Assembly: GCA_028289345.1 (NCBI GenBank)
Contig: JANQQL010000050.1
Location: 62,001 to 126,000 of the forward strand
DNA: 64,000 bases
Source of the DNA: Planctomycetota bacterium
GTDB lineage: Bacteria; Planctomycetota; B15-G4; SIAN01
Direction: 5' to 3'
The position numbers were made by a program, and so were the translations under genes. Under the pieces are notes generated by a model that saw only the letters and a list, made by a program, of their open reading frames with translations, did not search any database and was not told where the DNA came from. This document shows, piece after piece, positions 32,834 through 42,199 of this stretch; within the stretch, counting starts at the first letter, position 1; the number at the start of each line of letters is the position of its first letter.

Positions 32834-34623
32834 GAGCGGCTCTTCTTCGTCGCGGTCGCTCGGGACTTCTTCTTCGCTCGAGCTTTGCGCTTGGGGAGTT
32901 TGCTTTCGAGGAGGCGGCGCGCCTCGGCCTTTGCCGTTTCCTGATCCGCACCGCCGGCGATCATGTCCGCAATCTCCTCCACCCGTTCTTCGGTCGTCAG
33001 GGTTGTCACCTGGGTGTGAGTCCGGCCTTCGAACACCTGTTTCTTCACTTTCAGGTGATGGTGTGCTTCAGCAGCGAGAGCCGGAAGGTGAGTGACACAC
33101 ACGACCTGGTGATGCTTTGCGAGTTTTCTGAGGTGCCCCCCCACTTGCGGACCGAGTCGCCCGCCCACCCCGGTATCCACTTCGTCGAAAATCAGCGTGG
33201 GAGTCGACTGCTGCACCGCAAGAGCGCCGCGCAGCGCCAGCATGATGCGGGCCATTTCTCCTCCCGACGCCACCTTGCGCAGCGGTGCCAAGTTCTCTCC
33301 CGGGTTGGCTGCCAGCAGCAGCTCGACCCGCTCCAACCCGTAGGTTCCGAACGTCGAGGGGGATGGTGGCAGCGAACTCGCTGCCTCGGAAAAGGTCTCC
33401 TCGAAAGACACCGAGAACTTCGCGTGTTCGAGCCCGAGTTCGGCAAGGCCTCGATGAACCGACTTTTCGAGTCGGGGAGATTCTTTGTGCCGCGCCTTCG
33501 CCAACTCCTTCCCGATTTTCGTCAGTGCCGCCGCCTGTTGCAGCAGCTCCTGCTCCGCCCTCTCCGAGCCTCCTTCCCACTTTTCCAGTTCGGCGATCTC
33601 TGACTCGAGACGCTGGCTCAACCCTTCAAGGCCTTCGATGTCGGTCCGGTACTTACGTTCCAGGTGGCCGAACACATGCAGACGCTCTTCCACCTCATGC
33701 AGCCGGACCGGATCGGACTCGATCCCTTCAAGAAACTCGCTCAATGAGCGACAGACTTCTTCGGTATGGGCCACGGCGTCTCGCAATTGAGACGCGGGAA
33801 CGCCGAGCTCCGCGACCTTTCGCTCCCACGCGTCCAGAGTTTGCTCGCCACTTCGCAACAGCTCGAGCGCTGCACCATCTGTATCGCGGAGCTTGCCGAG
33901 CAATGCGCCGAGCTCGCGAGCGAGCTGATCCCCATGGCGCAATCGCTCCCGTTCCGCAGTCAGAGCCTCCTGCTCGGCCACAGAAGGCGACGACTCTTGC
34001 AGCTCCTGGGCCTGAAAACGAAGCAGTTCGAGGCGCTGGGAAGCAGATTCATTGCCCGAACACAAAGACTCGTATCGCTGGTACAGGTCTCGGTACGCTC
34101 GATGCTGGCGTTGGTAGCGGGCCTTCACCTCCTCGACTTTGGCGAAGGAGTCCAGCAGCTCCACCTGCTCGGTCGGTTCGAACAGGCGCTGGTGGTCGTT
34201 CTGCCCGTGAATCTCGATGAGTTGGGAGGCCAGGTCGCGGAGTACCCGCTGGGTGACGGGACGATGATTTACCTGAGCTCGACTGCGGCCGTCGACTCCG
34301 ACGCTGCGAGTCAAAATCAGCTCGAGCTCCTGGTCATCCTCTTCGTCTTCGAGCACCTGCGGCAAGTGCTCGCTCAGCCAGCTTCTCACGCGGTGACCGT
34401 AACCGCCCGCCGCCACAAGAAAACGCCCTTCGACCTGAGCGCGCGCCGCGTCCCGGCGCACCAGTCCACTTCGCGCGCGCTGACCGAGGAGCAACTCGAG
34501 GGCGTCGATGAGCAAGCTCTTGCCGGCTCCCGTCTCCCCGGTAACCACGTTGAGCCCTTCGCCCCACGGCAGCATGGTCCGCTCGATCAGTGCGAGATCT
34601 TCGATGTGCAATTCGACGAGCAT
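32818..34623 (-). CDS. recN: DNA repair ATPase RecN
   Basis: A 601-residue SMC-like protein of double-strand-break repair. The ATG at 34623 is preceded by GGGAGGGAG and gives the typical start MLVELHIEDLALIE. Walker A is GETGAGKS at 29-36. Central coiled coils span about 160-370. The C-terminal ABC head carries ASGGEMARIMLALRG (signature) and LIFDEVDTGVGGR (Walker B). The final 25 residues are a Lys/Arg/Ser-rich tail unusual for the family. No LexA box is evident upstream. It is divergent from the TetR gene. Confidence 0.96.
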   Translation of the reverse strand: MLVELHIEDLALIERTMLPWGEGLNVVTGETGAGKSLLIDALELLLGQRARSGLVRRDAARAQVEGRFLVAAGGYGHRVRSWLSEHLPQVLEDEEDDQELELILTRSVGVDGRSRAQVNHRPVTQRVLRDLASQLIEIHGQNDHQRLFEPTEQVELLDSFAKVEEVKARYQRQHRAYRDLYQRYESLCSGNESASQRLELLRFQAQELQESSPSVAEQEALTAERERLRHGDQLARELGALLGKLRDTDGAALELLRSGEQTLDAWERKVAELGVPASQLRDAVAHTEEVCRSLSEFLEGIESDPVRLHEVEERLHVFGHLERKYRTDIEGLEGLSQRLESEIAELEKWEGGSERAEQELLQQAAALTKIGKELAKARHKESPRLEKSVHRGLAELGLEHAKFSVSFEETFSEAASSLPPSPSTFGTYGLERVELLLAANPGENLAPLRKVASGGEMARIMLALRGALAVQQSTPTLIFDEVDTGVGGRLGPQVGGHLRKLAKHHQVVCVTHLPALAAEAHHHLKVKKQVFEGRTHTQVTTLTTEERVEEIADMIAGGADQETAKAEARRLLESKLPKRKARAKKKSRATATKKSRSHSAS

Positions 34624-34833
34624 GGGCTCTCCCTCCCGGGCCAGTTCGAACGGGATCATACGGAACGACCCACGCGGTTCGAGCGGACGTCACCCACGAC
34701 CCGAAGGGCCCGGGCCACATCCGTGGTCATCCCTCAAGTTCCTGAGGAGTTGGGTTATCGTGCCTGCCTTGGCTGCGCGACGCTCGTGAGATCTCATCGC
34801 ACAGAAGAGCCAACCAATACCCTTTCGGATGCG

Positions 34834-35472
34834 ATGTCCCCCCGCGGCGCGGACGTTCCACACGAAGACAACTCGCTCTCCCACCCTGGGTGCCTGGTGC
34901 CACGCAAGAAAACCTACGACCGAGAGGCAGCACTCCTCGCCGCGATGGATCTCTTCTGGGAGCGGGGCTTCAGTGCGACCTCCATCAGCGACCTCGTCGA
35001 GGTGATGGGTGTTTCACGGAAGAGTTTGTACTCAGAGTTCGGCAGCAAGAACGATCTGTTTCATGCCAGCCTCGTCCTCTACGTTCAACGAATCGGGATG
35101 CGGATTCTGAACAAGCTGAAGACCGACGAGCCCGGACTCCAGACAATCACGGACTACTTCCGCTCTACGCGTTTCCACAAGGGATTTCGGGGCTGCTTGC
35201 TGGTCAACTCCGCCGCAGAAAGCGAGAACTTGGACAAGGAAGCACTCAAAGTGGTTCGTGGCTTTTTCCGCAACCAAGAGAGGTTGTTTTGCGCCAATTT
35301 GGAGGCGGCCAAAAAGAACGGAGACCTTCCTCGACGGTCGGACCCTCAGGCTTTGGCCCGCTACTTGGTCTGCTGTGATCAAGGAATCGCCTTGATGGGA
35401 AAGATTCATCACCAACAGAAGATCGCGGACGACGTAGTGGAGGGAATCCTGAAAACTCTACGAAGTTCATAG
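34834..35472 (+). CDS. TetR-family transcriptional regulator
   Basis: A 212-residue regulator (191 if the GTG at 34897 is the start; this codon sits directly before PRKKTYDREAAL, where most homologues begin). The N-terminal helix-turn-helix is ALLAAMDLFWERGFSATSIS with SRKSLYSEFGSKNDLF. The C-terminal ligand-binding domain includes GFRGCLLVNSAAES, characteristic of the AcrR/NemR-like branch (TetR_C). The gene 60 bases downstream, an exported ABM-fold protein, is on the same strand and is a likely target. An upstream open-frame extension is antisense to recN and is rejected. Confidence 0.9.
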   Translation: MSPRGADVPHEDNSLSHPGCLVPRKKTYDREAALLAAMDLFWERGFSATSISDLVEVMGVSRKSLYSEFGSKNDLFHASLVLYVQRIGMRILNKLKTDEPGLQTITDYFRSTRFHKGFRGCLLVNSAAESENLDKEALKVVRGFFRNQERLFCANLEAAKKNGDLPRRSDPQALARYLVCCDQGIALMGKIHHQQKIADDVVEGILKTLRSS

Positions 35473-35531
35473 TTTTCCATTTTTTTGCTTCGTAGGAAAC
35501 CGATCGTTCTCTAATAAGGAAGGCTGAAACG

Positions 35532-35924
35532 ATGAAACACTTGGGACTTCTGACCGCATCCGTTTTGATTCTGATGTGTGCGGGGCTCGCGATTGCCCGT
35601 GACGGCGACGATGCTTCCGAACACGTCTACGAAGTGGTCCTCTTCACCGCCGCCAAAGGCGTCACGGTCGAGCAGATGGAAAGCGCCGCAGAAGCGATTC
35701 TCCCGACCCTCGAGAAACAACCAGGGTTTCTCGAGCGAGAACTGTCCTTCGACGCCGAAAAGAAGACCTGGCTCGACATCGTGACCTGGGCCTCCATGAA
35801 AGACGCCAAGGCCGCCTTCGAAGCGATCACCACCAAGCCGAGCGACGATTGCATCGCCTTCTTCCCGTTGATCGATCAGCCCACGATTCGCAGTTTTCAC
35901 ATGACCTCGCGCTTCCGGCAGTGA
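35532..35924 (+). CDS. Exported ABM-fold (dimeric alpha/beta barrel) protein
   Basis: A 130-residue protein with a signal peptide (LLTASVLILMCAGLAIA) and one ABM-type ferredoxin-like domain: EVVLFTAAKGVTVEQ, EKQPGFLERELSFDAE and TWLDIVTWASMKDAKAA. AAGGAAGG precedes the ATG. Most ABM proteins are cytoplasmic, so export is notable. Haem-degrading and quinol-oxidising members exist but no specific ligand residues are recognised. It follows the TetR gene by 60 bases and could be under its control. A hairpin lies 36 bases after the stop. Confidence 0.85.
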   Translation: MKHLGLLTASVLILMCAGLAIARDGDDASEHVYEVVLFTAAKGVTVEQMESAAEAILPTLEKQPGFLERELSFDAEKKTWLDIVTWASMKDAKAAFEAITTKPSDDCIAFFPLIDQPTIRSFHMTSRFRQ

Positions 35925-36265
35925 AGCCTCGTCCCGAGACTCGAGACCAACTTGCGGGATGTCGCGCCCTCTTCACCGGGGGCGCGACAACCTCCTGTCC
36001 CGCGAAGCTCGGTGTTCTGACAATCGAATGGCAAGCATCGAGATGAGTGCCCGGCTCGGAGATCACTCCGGGGTCGTCCGCCATGTCGCAATCACCCGGA
36101 GTTCGGATTCTCGCGAGGAAGGTCCGCCGTCGAGAAAGACGAAAGCCATTCCGAAACGAAGAACCCACACTCCGTTCGCGCGGCCAACTGCGCGATCCCG
36201 GGGCGGGCGCGTCGACCGGGAGCCGAGAGATCGAGCGTCACGCCAATCCTGAATCGGCGTCCGGC
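35925..36265. other. Gene-free stretch of 341 bases between convergent genes
   Basis: It holds a hairpin (35960-35989), listed separately, and otherwise Arg/Ser-rich open frames without coding character. The genes on both sides end here. Confidence 0.5.
35960..35989 (+). terminator. Hairpin after the TetR/ABM unit
   Basis: Perfect ten-base arms TGTCGCGCCC (35960-35969) and GGGCGCGACA (35980-35989) flank a ten-base loop. No T run follows on either strand, so it is a terminator candidate only by position between convergent genes. Confidence 0.45.
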
Positions 36266-36742
36266 CTACCACTCATGATTGTTCGCGAACCAACAGTGCA
36301 ACGCGTGGATGGCCGAAGCGGCGTGACGACCCCAGTGGGTTCGGAATGAGAAACAGAGTTCCCAATGGGCTTCGACCAGGTGGCCGGCGTTTCGCAGCGA
36401 GATCGCCTCGCTCAGATCTCCGTAAATGTCTTCCACATCGTCATACAAATCACCAACCGTGCTTTCCTCCGGGGTGACGATGTGCGGGTCGAAAGTCACG
36501 CCGTAGTAGCCGAAAGGAAGAGCCTTCGCCTTGGAGAGGGCCCGGAGTTCGTCAAGCTTCGGACGGTCGGCGTCGATATCGACATCGGCTTCGTCTGGAA
36601 GATCCAGTTCCATGGCTGCCCGATAGAGATCCAGCAGTAATGCGAGAAGCCGTCGCGCCTCTTCCCGCTCGGTTCGGGAGGGTTCGCGCAACCACTGACA
36701 GTAGTCCTCCGCCAGTTGAAATGCGTGGTCGAATTGATCCAT
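36266..36742 (-). CDS. DUF5063 protein
   Basis: A 158-residue all-alpha, acidic cytoplasmic protein of the DUF5063 type. Patterns include the N-terminal FQLAEDYCQWLRE, a central LPFGYYGVTFDPH and the C-terminal SFRTHWGRHAASAIHALHCW helix. The function is unknown. The gene precedes the lipoprotein hydrolase in position but is 54 bases downstream in the direction of transcription, so the two may share a transcript. Confidence 0.85.
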   Translation of the reverse strand: MDQFDHAFQLAEDYCQWLREPSRTEREEARRLLALLLDLYRAAMELDLPDEADVDIDADRPKLDELRALSKAKALPFGYYGVTFDPHIVTPEESTVGDLYDDVEDIYGDLSEAISLRNAGHLVEAHWELCFSFRTHWGRHAASAIHALHCWFANNHEW

Positions 36743-36796
36743 GGATTCTGGAAGCGGGAATCAGGAATCACCGCGGTGGCGCAGGAGGAGGATCGG

Positions 36797-37669
36797 CTAC
36801 TTGCCCAAAAACTCGCGCACGGCCCCGTTGAACTGCTCGGGGACTTCCATGTGCAGGAAGTGGGAGACGCCGTCGAGCACTCGGTAGTCCACGCCCGGAA
36901 CCAGGCGCCGGACCGCGTCTTCGTACTCCGGCGTCCAGAACGGGGACTTGGCCATCATGCAGAGAGTCGGAACGAGAACCGGGTCGTCCCCCCAGATGCC
37001 TGGGTCCGCCGCAGCTTCCATCCCCCCCAGCATGGCCTCGGGTGTGGTCCGCAACATCATTGCCTTGACCGACTCCTGGAAGCGAGGCGGCAGGGAACTC
37101 AACAGCGGTAGGAGAAACGGCTCCGGGTTGTTCAGAAATGCCGGGCTGCGGAACTGGGCGAGCATTTGCTCCTGGAATTCCGGGGGCATGACCTGGTGAA
37201 GGGCACCATCGACGACGATCAATCCCCGGGTCCGCTCGGAATGGCGGCGATAAAACTGGCGGATGACCGGAGTGCCGTTGCTGTGCCCCATCAGGAATGC
37301 ACGCTCGACTCCCGCGTCGTCGAGAACCGCCGCCACGGAGTTGGCGAAGAAGTCCATGGTGTAGACCTCTCCGGGATTGCCTTCCGGCTCGTCGCTTTGG
37401 CCGTGACCGGGAAGGTCCACGAGCAGCAGCCGCCAGTCACTGGACAACGGCCACTGCCCCTCCCAAACGGTCGCGTCCGATGCCCAGCCATGGACGCAAA
37501 CGAGGACATCCTCGCCGCTGCCCTGCTCTTGGTAGTGAACCCGGAGCTCGCCGAACGGGGCGTAACGAGACTGAGGTCCGGAAGGAGAGTCTGCCGGCGT
37601 GGTGCAGCCAATCGCCGCCACGGCCAACACTCCGAAGAGACTCGAGACCCTTCTTCCATTCCCATTCAT
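36797..37669 (-). CDS. Lipoprotein alpha/beta hydrolase
   Basis: A 290-residue protein with a lipoprotein signal (LAVAAIGC, Cys22). The alpha/beta-hydrolase fold is clear: oxyanion motif VHGWAS at 59-64, DLPGHGQSDEP at 85-95, nucleophile elbow GHSNG with Ser130, and the catalytic His at 270 (GVSHFLH). It probably hydrolyses an ester or similar small molecule in the periplasm. It is not part of the amidohydrolase operon, which ends 204 bases away on the same strand. Confidence 0.9.
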   Translation of the reverse strand: MNGNGRRVSSLFGVLAVAAIGCTTPADSPSGPQSRYAPFGELRVHYQEQGSGEDVLVCVHGWASDATVWEGQWPLSSDWRLLLVDLPGHGQSDEPEGNPGEVYTMDFFANSVAAVLDDAGVERAFLMGHSNGTPVIRQFYRRHSERTRGLIVVDGALHQVMPPEFQEQMLAQFRSPAFLNNPEPFLLPLLSSLPPRFQESVKAMMLRTTPEAMLGGMEAAADPGIWGDDPVLVPTLCMMAKSPFWTPEYEDAVRRLVPGVDYRVLDGVSHFLHMEVPEQFNGAVREFLGK

Positions 37670-37872
37670 TGTTCCGGCTCCTGAGGACTAGCAAAACGCG
37701 GTTCCAAGACTGTTCCGACCTTCCTACCGCAACTCGACCGGCCCCGCCGTTCGCATTTTCGTCGCCCCTGCCGTGCCGCGACACACTGAATCCTCTCGGA
37801 CCGCGACATGACCCGCGGCAAGGGAGGTCAAAGACGTTGTCGTGGGACCGTGTGACGTCGTCGGATGACGAC

Positions 37873-39417
37873 TCAACCCTCGGGATCGGGGTCGTCCTGG
37901 TCCTCTTCCTCGCCGTCGCTCTCTTCCGCCGGCTCTTCCTCGACATTGCCTTCGTCTGAGGCCTCGCCACCGCCCTCTGTCTCGGCCGGTTCCTCCGCCC
38001 CCTCTTCCTCGGGGGGGTGGATCTTTTCGAGCTCTTCCACGAGCTGACTTGCCTGGAACCGCGAGTCGCCGTCGAGGGGACGAATGTGGTTCAGGAGCGA
38101 TTCTTCATTCTTGTCGTAGGCCAGTCGGCCATTGACGACGGTGTAGTGGACCAGAGTCGCGTAGTGGAGAACATCTCCATCGGTGACGACGAAGTCAGCG
38201 TCCTTGCCGACCTCCAGGGAACCGACATGATCGTCGATCCCGAGAATGCGCGCCGCGCTGATGGTTATGGATTCGAGAGCCGCTTGGCGGGACATTCCGC
38301 CGCGCACCGCAAATCCAGCTTCGATGGGCAGAGTCATCAGGTCTCGCCCCACCAACCCACTCAGACTGATTCCCGTGCTGGGTGGCACAACCGCGACGTT
38401 GACTCCGCGGTCGTACAACATCGCGGCATTCTCGATCCGTGGACCATTTGGCAAGTTGGAACGGGTATCTCGCCGGCGAATCTGCCGCGGGGTGACGACA
38501 CAGTCGATGTCGGCACGACCCAGTTCGTCCGCCACCACCCAGCCTTCTCGCGCACCGAACACGACCGCCGAGAATCCGTACTCCTGGGCCAGCTTCGCGA
38601 TCGTGCGCAGGCGATGAGCTTCTTCCACCTCGAATTTCGCGACCGCCGCCCCTTCCATGAGCTGACGGTAGCCGGCGTTCAGCTTCTCGGCCTTGGGCTC
38701 TTCGACGTCCTTGCCAGCCGCTTTCTCCAGGTCGTAGGCAGCTTTCTTGCGGTGGTACTCGCGGATCTTGTCCAGCTCCGTTCGAAGCTTTCTCACCGCC
38801 TCGGCGTTCTTCACGTTCACCGTGACGAACAAGTTGCGCTTCAACTCCAAGCCTTCCAGGGTCCCGTAGGTCAACTTCGCCGCAGTGTTGTCAGACACGA
38901 CTGTGGTCAGACCACTGGCCAGGCCCAGAGTCAGATTGAGAGCGAAGACATCCGTGTTGGCATCCACCGGCTCACGCCCCACCAGACTGCGGGACCGGCA
39001 AGCAATCAATCCGGGATAGACTCGCAACCCGGAAGCATCCAACACGTCTGCTTCCGGAGGAATCTCCAACTGGTAGCCGATGCGCTCGATCTTGCCGTTC
39101 TTGGTCAACATCGTGGCGCCACGCAACACTCCGCCAGTGACCGTATACAGAGTGCCTCCGACCACCGCGAGGTAGCGATCCGGCTCTTCCTCGTCTTCCT
39201 CCTCCTCGGCGTCGGCACCGGCGTCCTCTTCGGTGGCTTTCGATCCCGGAGAGTCGGACTGTTCTTTGTCGTCTTCCCACCAGGCACTGACGCCGGTCGC
39301 TCCAGCAACGGCCACTCCCGGCAGCAAGCCACCGAGCAACGTGACCACCAGCAAAAGCGCAACCCATCGGGTACCGAACGAGAGGAAGGACACGGGCCAC
39401 CAGTTCTTCGCGCTCAT
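37873..39417 (-). CDS. Amidohydrolase-like protein 8 (degenerate), acidic tail
   Basis: A 514-residue exported protein, last of the eight-gene operon. The signal peptide is at about 18-39 (WVALLLVVTLLGGLLPGVAVA), followed by an acidic linker (EEDAGADAEEEEDEEE). The composite beta domain and barrel follow the amidohydrolase pattern (KNGKIERIGYQL, LRVYPGLI, GSLEVGKDADFVVTDGD). The HxH metal motif is replaced by CRSRS, and the later Asp is missing (PPSTGIS). A charged helical insert (KIREYHRKKAAYDLEKAAG) interrupts the barrel. The last 50 residues are almost entirely Glu/Asp/Gly/Pro. Catalysis by the usual metal mechanism is unlikely. The ATG overlaps the preceding gene's stop (ATGA). Confidence 0.85.
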   Translation of the reverse strand: MSAKNWWPVSFLSFGTRWVALLLVVTLLGGLLPGVAVAGATGVSAWWEDDKEQSDSPGSKATEEDAGADAEEEEDEEEPDRYLAVVGGTLYTVTGGVLRGATMLTKNGKIERIGYQLEIPPEADVLDASGLRVYPGLIACRSRSLVGREPVDANTDVFALNLTLGLASGLTTVVSDNTAAKLTYGTLEGLELKRNLFVTVNVKNAEAVRKLRTELDKIREYHRKKAAYDLEKAAGKDVEEPKAEKLNAGYRQLMEGAAVAKFEVEEAHRLRTIAKLAQEYGFSAVVFGAREGWVVADELGRADIDCVVTPRQIRRRDTRSNLPNGPRIENAAMLYDRGVNVAVVPPSTGISLSGLVGRDLMTLPIEAGFAVRGGMSRQAALESITISAARILGIDDHVGSLEVGKDADFVVTDGDVLHYATLVHYTVVNGRLAYDKNEESLLNHIRPLDGDSRFQASQLVEELEKIHPPEEEGAEEPAETEGGGEASDEGNVEEEPAEESDGEEEDQDDPDPEG

Positions 39418-40874
39418 GAATCATCCTCTCGGTCGAAGACCACCACGCCTTCGATCAGCACCTTGTCCACTTCGCTTTGCACGTCAAATGGATCGCCGGT
39501 CAGAAGAACCAGGTTCGCGTCCTTGCCCTTCTCCACACTCCCGAGGCGATCCTCCAACCCCAGAAGCTCTGCCGCGTGGAGAGTCATGCCACGAATGGCG
39601 TCCTCTTCGGAAACCCCGGCTTTGATCAGCTCGCCAATCCGGTAGCGCATCGCTTCGAGATGGTCGTTCTCGTCAGAGAACAACTGGAAGGGGTTCGCCG
39701 GGACGAAGGCGACCCGGGCCCCGGCCTCGAGAAGAGCTCGCGTCACGTTGGTCTTGTCCCTCGAGTAGGGCAAGTTCGAAAGATGCGGCGTCACGCCGAT
39801 CAGCTCTTCGTTCTCGCCCAGCTGGTCGGCTACCAGAAACAGATCGATCGGTCGCGAGAAGAAACCGCCGCTGCTCATCAGGTCCGCCGTCAGGACGTAC
39901 GGGATTTCGTAGTCCCCGAGGGCATCCCGAAAGTGCAGATAGGACGAGGCATTCCCGAGTCGCACGTGAGCGAACGCGCCCTCCTTCTCCTGAAGCATGT
40001 CGACGAACGGTTGCAGTTCGGGTTTCACCGCCGGCGGCTCGAACTCCCCAACCTCATCTTTCTTGCCGTTCTTCTTCTCTTCCTTCTTTGGCTTGGGTTG
40101 CTCTTCTTGATAGCTCTTGCCGTCTTCCTTCGGTTTCGGCGGATCTTTCTTGGGTTCCGCGTCCTTCTTCTTCTTTTCCTCTTCCGCCTTCTTGGCGGCA
40201 GCTTCTTCCGCGGCCTTCTTCTTGGCTTCCCACTCCTTGCGAGCCTTCTCGATCTTGTCGATCTCGGCCTGGGCGCTCTTCAGAGCAGCCTTGAGCTTCG
40301 CCTTGTCCTTGCCGGGATCCGCTTGATTGACGGCGACAGATGAGTCTTCCACCAGCACCAACCCGTTCCCGAGATCCGCGGTGCGAATGACCATGCCGCG
40401 TCCGGGAATGCCGGTGCTGCCGGGGGGGACGAGTCCAAGGGTGGTGAACCCCGCTTCCAACGCCTCTTCGTATGCCTCTTTCTCGGGCAGGAATTCGTCC
40501 GCGACCCGCAGATCCGCCCGGGACTGGTTCTGACGGCGATAGGTCAGCAGACCGAGGCGACTGGCGGCATGAATGAATCCAGGCATCGCCGTCGCCTCCG
40601 AGGCATCGACGATCTTGCACGGGTGAGGCAGCTCGATCTCGGAACCGATCGCTTCGATCTTGCCGTCCAGGATCAGGATCGTGGCCCCTTCGCGGACCTC
40701 GCCGTTGCCGACGATCAGCCGTCCCACTTTGACTGCCACGTAGTCGTCGAAATCACTGGCTGCGGCAAGTCCGGCCGGAGCGAACGTCGCGACCGCCAGC
40801 GCTGCGACGGCGACCGCCTTCCCGCCGCGGCGAAAGCCCGACCATGACCTCGCGCGAGCATCGTTCGATTGCAT
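39414..40874 (-). CDS. Amidohydrolase-like protein 7 (degenerate), Lys/Glu-rich insert
   Basis: A 486-residue exported protein. The ATG at 40874 is chosen because AAGGAG lies 9 bases upstream; an ATG at 40970 would add 32 residues. The signal segment is VAVAALAVATFAPAGLAAA. The HxH position reads FIHAASRLG, keeping only the first His. The Asp position reads VPANPFQLFS. Roughly residues 190-285 are a Lys/Glu/Ala/Pro helix and linker of very low complexity in the middle of the barrel. The C-terminal part keeps the family signature GSVEKGKDANLVLLTGDPF. It probably binds rather than hydrolyses; the substrate is unknown. Confidence 0.86.
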   Translation of the reverse strand: MQSNDARARSWSGFRRGGKAVAVAALAVATFAPAGLAAASDFDDYVAVKVGRLIVGNGEVREGATILILDGKIEAIGSEIELPHPCKIVDASEATAMPGFIHAASRLGLLTYRRQNQSRADLRVADEFLPEKEAYEEALEAGFTTLGLVPPGSTGIPGRGMVIRTADLGNGLVLVEDSSVAVNQADPGKDKAKLKAALKSAQAEIDKIEKARKEWEAKKKAAEEAAAKKAEEEKKKKDAEPKKDPPKPKEDGKSYQEEQPKPKKEEKKNGKKDEVGEFEPPAVKPELQPFVDMLQEKEGAFAHVRLGNASSYLHFRDALGDYEIPYVLTADLMSSGGFFSRPIDLFLVADQLGENEELIGVTPHLSNLPYSRDKTNVTRALLEAGARVAFVPANPFQLFSDENDHLEAMRYRIGELIKAGVSEEDAIRGMTLHAAELLGLEDRLGSVEKGKDANLVLLTGDPFDVQSEVDKVLIEGVVVFDREDDS

Positions 40875-40972
40875 GGGTGGAAGCTCCTTCCCCGAAGGCT
40901 GGCTCACCGAGGATTGACGGGGCGCACTTCGTCGCCAGTTTGGGTCATGGGGCATGGTGTCGTGTTCCACGC

Positions 40973-42199
40973 TCAGAAACGCCTTCCGTCACGGTCGGCG
41001 TCATAGGCCAGCTTTCCGTTCACTAGGACTTTGAGGCAGGCAGAGGCGGGATCGATGGGGTCACCGGTCCACAGGGCAATGTCCGCGTCCTTGCCCACTT
41101 CCAGGGAACCCAATCGGTCGAAGATCCCGAGTGCCTCGGCGGGAATCCGGGTGACCGATGCGATGGCGTGCTCCTGAGGCATCCCGTAGTGCACCGCCAT
41201 GGCGGCCTGCACCGACAGCTCTTCTTGAGGAATGACCGGCGAGTCGGTGTTCACGCCGAGCTTCTGCCGCCCTTCACCCATGCGCCACCACTCCGAAGCA
41301 TTGCCCCAGATCTTCCGCTCGGTCCGATCGAAGTGAATCTGGCGCGGACCGTTGATCACGAACATGCCGCGATCCGCCGTTTCCTTGCCAAGCTTGAACG
41401 CATCGAAAGTCGAGTGATCCAGCACGGCCCACAATCCCAGTTCGTCGTGCTGCATCTTGATCGTCATCAACACCACCTGGTAGATCTGGGTGTGAACGCT
41501 GGTCGGGAACTCCTTGCGGAACAGGCCGCGAAAGTCCTCATACGCCGGGTTGTGGCGAGGCTTCGGCCCCTTGCCCTCTTCGTAGGCGGTCCACGCATCG
41601 TGGTAGCGCCGTGCCGACAGCAATGTCTGGCGAGTGTTCCAGTTCATGTAGCTGCGGCGCACCCCGTTCCAGTAGCTCTCCGGGTTGCCCGCCTGGGCGA
41701 TCTTCAGCGACCCGGGGTAGCGCACCAACATCTCGTCGAGGTTGTCCCCGGCGGTCTTCACCAGGGTTCCGAAGCCACTCATGTTGTTGCCGGAGCCTGG
41801 AATCAGCAGCGTGCACGTCACCCCGCCGGCAATGCCGTTCTTGAGGTTCTGATTGTTGGCCTCGACCACGTCCAGAGTGCGCAATCCCGGATTCGACAGG
41901 TACACCCCGTCGTTCAGGTCCATCAGCGACCCGGAAATGTGATTGTGAGCTTCCACCAAGCCCGGCACGGCCCACAAGTTCGGGGCGTTGACCAGCTCGT
42001 AACCGTCCGGAATCGCGACCTCGGCCGCACGTCCCACGGCTTCGATCTTGCCGTCCTTGACCAGGAGGACTCCGTGGTGAATGACTTCCGACTCGTCATT
42101 CACCGTCACGATGCGGTTGCATCGAATCGCGTACTTCGGAAGCTCCGCGCTGGTGGTCGTCCACGCCACCAGTCCCAGCAAGAGTGAAGTCATCATCAT
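40973..42199 (-). CDS. Amidohydrolase 6, the only canonical member of the operon
   Basis: A 408-residue exported metallo-amidohydrolase. The short signal peptide is SLLLGLVAWTTTSA. Metal ligands are intact: His85 and His87 in VEAHNHISG, His236 in TSVHTQIYQ, His262 in VLDHSTFD and Asp319 in GVNTDSPVIP. This is the HxH...H...H...D set of the imidazolonepropionase/isoaspartyl-dipeptidase-like branch. C-terminal GSLEVGKDADIALWTGDP closes the composite beta domain. Dipeptides, cyclic imides or related amides are likely substrate classes, but no specific one can be assigned. ATGA overlap with protein 5 and a 98-base gap to protein 7. Confidence 0.92.
   Translation of the reverse strand: MMMTSLLLGLVAWTTTSAELPKYAIRCNRIVTVNDESEVIHHGVLLVKDGKIEAVGRAAEVAIPDGYELVNAPNLWAVPGLVEAHNHISGSLMDLNDGVYLSNPGLRTLDVVEANNQNLKNGIAGGVTCTLLIPGSGNNMSGFGTLVKTAGDNLDEMLVRYPGSLKIAQAGNPESYWNGVRRSYMNWNTRQTLLSARRYHDAWTAYEEGKGPKPRHNPAYEDFRGLFRKEFPTSVHTQIYQVVLMTIKMQHDELGLWAVLDHSTFDAFKLGKETADRGMFVINGPRQIHFDRTERKIWGNASEWWRMGEGRQKLGVNTDSPVIPQEELSVQAAMAVHYGMPQEHAIASVTRIPAEALGIFDRLGSLEVGKDADIALWTGDPIDPASACLKVLVNGKLAYDADRDGRRF

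Noticed and set aside
33766..34833. An N-terminal extension of the TetR frame
   Set aside because: It runs antisense through recN and has no regulator-like sequence; the helix-turn-helix begins just after 34897.
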